DNA of 57,148 nt, from assembly GCA_026400355.1 (NCBI GenBank), contig JAPLPE010000042.1:1-57148 (forward strand), given 5' to 3'. Positions 55,758 through 57,148 of the stretch are shown here, piece after piece (position 1 is the stretch's first letter; every line of letters begins with the position of its first letter). This stretch comes from Rhodobacterales bacterium (lineage in GTDB: Bacteria; Pseudomonadota; Alphaproteobacteria; Rhodobacterales; Rhodobacteraceae). The notes beneath the pieces are model-generated. The model was not told the DNA's origin, did not search any database, and saw only the letters and a program-made list of their open reading frames with translations. The position numbers were made by a program, and so were the translations under genes.

Positions 55758-56599
55758 TCCTTGCCCTCCTTCTCGGCATCAGCCGCGATGGACGCGGCGG
55801 CTTCGGCTTCGGCAGCCTGAAGAGCAGCTTCCTCGGCTTCGGCAGCGGCCTTGGCGGCGGCTTCAGCTGCAGCAGCGGCTTCGGCTGCGGCGGCTTCGGC
55901 CAGACGCTTGGCCTCGTCCGCATGGCTGCGGAGCGCTGCGGGGTAGATCACATGCTCGGGCACAGGCTTCTTGACCGCGTCCTTGACGGTGACCCAGCCA
56001 CCCTTGTTGCCCGGGACGGCACCCTTGACCATTATAAGGCCACGGTCGGCATCTGTACGGATAACCTGCAGGTTCTGCGTGGTGATCCGGGCGGAACCCA
56101 TGTGACCGGCCATCTTCTTGCCTTTGAAAATCTTTCCGGGATCCTGGCACTGACCGACCGAACCGTGCGAACGGTGAGAAACTGACACACCGTGAGAGGC
56201 ACGGAGGCCCCCGAAGTTGTGCCGCTTCATGACGCCCGCAAAGCCCTTGCCGATGGAGGTGCCGGACACGTCCACGAACTGGCCTTCAAAGTAGTGGGCC
56301 GCGATGATTTCTTCACCAACCGCGATCAGGTTTTCCGGGGCGACCCGGAATTCAGCGATCTTGCGCTTGGGTTCTACCTTGGCGGCGGCGAAATGGCCGC
56401 GCATGGCCTTGGACACGCGCTTGACCTTGGCGGCGCCTGCACCGAGCTGGACGGCAGTATAGCCATCCTTCTCGACAGTCCGCTGGGCAACAACCTGAAG
56501 GTTGTCGAGTTGAAGAACGGTGACAGGGATCTGCTTGCCGTCTTCCATGAAGAGGCGTGTCATGCCGACCTTTTTCGCGATGATGCCTGAGCGCAACAT
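55754..56599 (-). CDS. rplC: 50S ribosomal protein L3 with Ala/Glu-rich tail
   Basis: A 281-residue L3, longer than the usual 205-215. The core starts [20 protein letters not shown], and the conserved loop [20 protein letters not shown] (about 121-140) reaches the peptidyl-transferase centre. After about residue 225 the chain is almost only Ala and Glu with few Lys/Arg, a probable long helix. Such tails are usual in Rhodobacterales. AAGGA stands eight bases before the ATG at 56599; an ATG six bases upstream is less well spaced. Confidence 0.95.
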   Translation of the reverse strand: MLRSGIIAKKVGMTRLFMEDGKQIPVTVLQLDNLQVVAQRTVEKDGYTAVQLGAGAAKVKRVSKAMRGHFAAAKVEPKRKIAEFRVAPENLIAVGEEIIAAHYFEGQFVDVSGTSIGKGFAGVMKRHNFGGLRASHGVSVSHRSHGSVGQCQDPGKIFKGKKMAGHMGSARITTQNLQVIRTDADRGLIMVKGAVPGNKGGWVTVKDAVKKPVPEHVIYPAALRSHADEAKRLAEAAAAEAAAAAEAAAKAAAEAEEAALQAAEAEAAASIAADAEKEGKE

Positions 56600-56613
56600 T
56601 GTCATGTTCCTTC

Positions 56614-56925
56614 TCAGACCTTGATCTCGACGTCGACGCCGGCAGCGAGGTCGAGCTTCATGAGCGCGTCCACGGTCTGCGGAGTCGGATCAACGATATC
56701 CAGCAGACGCTTGTGCGTGCGGATTTCGAACTGATCGCGGGATTTCTTGTCGATGTGCGGTCCACGCAAAACGGTGAACTTTTCGATCTTGTTCGGCAGC
56801 GGAATCGGACCGCGCACAGAGGCGCCGGTACGCTTTGCAGTGCTGACGATTTCCGCCGTGCTCGCATCGAGAACGCGGTAATCGAAAGCCTTCAGCCGAA
56901 TGCGAATGGTTTGGCTACCAGCCAT
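56614..56925 (-). CDS. rpsJ: 30S ribosomal protein S10
   Basis: A 103-residue protein of the small-subunit head, also NusE in antitermination. It begins [20 protein letters not shown] and includes [20 protein letters not shown] and [20 protein letters not shown]. It is the first gene of the S10 cluster, downstream of tuf after 129 bases. Confidence 0.98.
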   Translation of the reverse strand: MAGSQTIRIRLKAFDYRVLDASTAEIVSTAKRTGASVRGPIPLPNKIEKFTVLRGPHIDKKSRDQFEIRTHKRLLDIVDPTPQTVDALMKLDLAAGVDVEIKV

Positions 56926-57005
56926 GGGATGTGCCTTTCGCGGCTTTTCAGTCGAGAGGTGGGCCGGGCATGATTGCCGGACCACATCGAACCGTCTTGT
57001 AAGAA

Positions 57006-57033
57006 CGTAGGGCGGGGTTGACCCCGCCCTACG
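57006..57033. terminator. Perfect palindrome between tuf and rpsJ
   Basis: CGTAGGGCGGGGT (57006-57018) pairs with 57021-57033 around TG. It lies 21 bases past the tuf stop and may end tuf transcription. The same core recurs at 7061-7083 inside the sugar operon, so it is one member of a dispersed palindrome family. Confidence 0.75.
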
Positions 57034-57054
57034 ATGGATATGCCCTTCTTGGGC

Positions 57055-57148
57055 TTACTCGATGATCTTGGAGACGACGCCGGCGCCGACGGTGCGGCCG
57101 CCTTCGCGGATGGCAAAGCGGAGGCCGTCTTCCATGGCGATGGGCGCA
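57055..57148 (-). CDS. tuf: Elongation factor Tu, C-terminal end (partial)
   Basis: The last 30 codons read [20 protein letters not shown], then [10 protein letters not shown] and stop, which is the EF-Tu C-terminus in domain III. EF-Tu delivers aminoacyl-tRNA to the ribosome. The rest lies outside the window. Its place before rpsJ is the standard str-S10 arrangement. Confidence 0.96.
   Translation of the reverse strand, partial: APIAMEDGLRFAIREGGRTVGAGVVSKIIE

Overview
The window is a high-GC chromosomal segment from an alphaproteobacterium, almost certainly of the Rhodobacterales (Rhodobacteraceae). The evidence is an acidic amino-acid ABC operon with the bztABCD order known from Rhodobacter, a BciB-type 8-vinyl reductase, a mitochondrial-type ATP12 chaperone, the alphaproteobacterial S10-spc-alpha ribosomal cluster without rpmJ, and an L3 protein with an Ala/Glu-rich tail. 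No tRNA, rRNA or CRISPR array was recognised.

Layout. (1) 1-139: end of an IS630-type element cut by the window edge. (2) 322-12068: two tandem paralogous secreted proteins (the second broken by an amber codon), a cyanide-insensitive-type cytochrome bd oxidase (cydAB), an FGGY sugar kinase divergent from a ribose-type ABC importer, a BadF-family kinase and bciB. (3) 12180-16632: an envelope block with a small channel-like protein, an outer-membrane beta-barrel, and a DUF3300-DUF2950 pair. (4) 16633-18574: a graveyard of IS481, IS21 and IS630 remnants. (5) 18588-22181: VTT membrane protein, MerA-like flavoprotein and orphan histidine kinase in one operon. (6) 22448-31992: rpmH-rnpA-yidD, DUF3833, ttcA, a GGDEF/EAL protein, then yidC-MOSC-engB-argB-ferredoxin-sixA. 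(7) 32027-36523: bztABCD. (8) 36737-42180: a leftward chain luxR-luxI-rarA-crcB-rluC-HAD remnant-ATP12, with a small rightward gene beside luxR. (9) 42255-57148: rplQ back to the 3' end of tuf, all on the minus strand.

How parts work together. The rpmH-rnpA-yidD-yidC block combines ribosome/RNase P production with membrane-protein insertion, and the ribosomal cluster ends with secY and rpoA, the usual growth-rate module. The bzt operon imports Glu/Gln/Asp/Asn and carries a strong hairpin between the binding-protein gene and the permease genes. The sugar importer has two unrelated kinases on its flanks. LuxI/LuxR give the cell an acyl-homoserine-lactone circuit.

The most distinctive signals are: a change in strand composition across the IS graveyard, with an inverted IS630 copy at the far end of the C-rich segment, which suggests an inversion; a row of four hairpins inside the sugar operon; five 11-bp-spaced repeats downstream of it; a dispersed GTAGGGCGGGG-type palindrome family that also enters the ribosomal operon; a small gene divergent from luxR; and several genes caught in decay. 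I did not find a clear wholly new multi-gene system.
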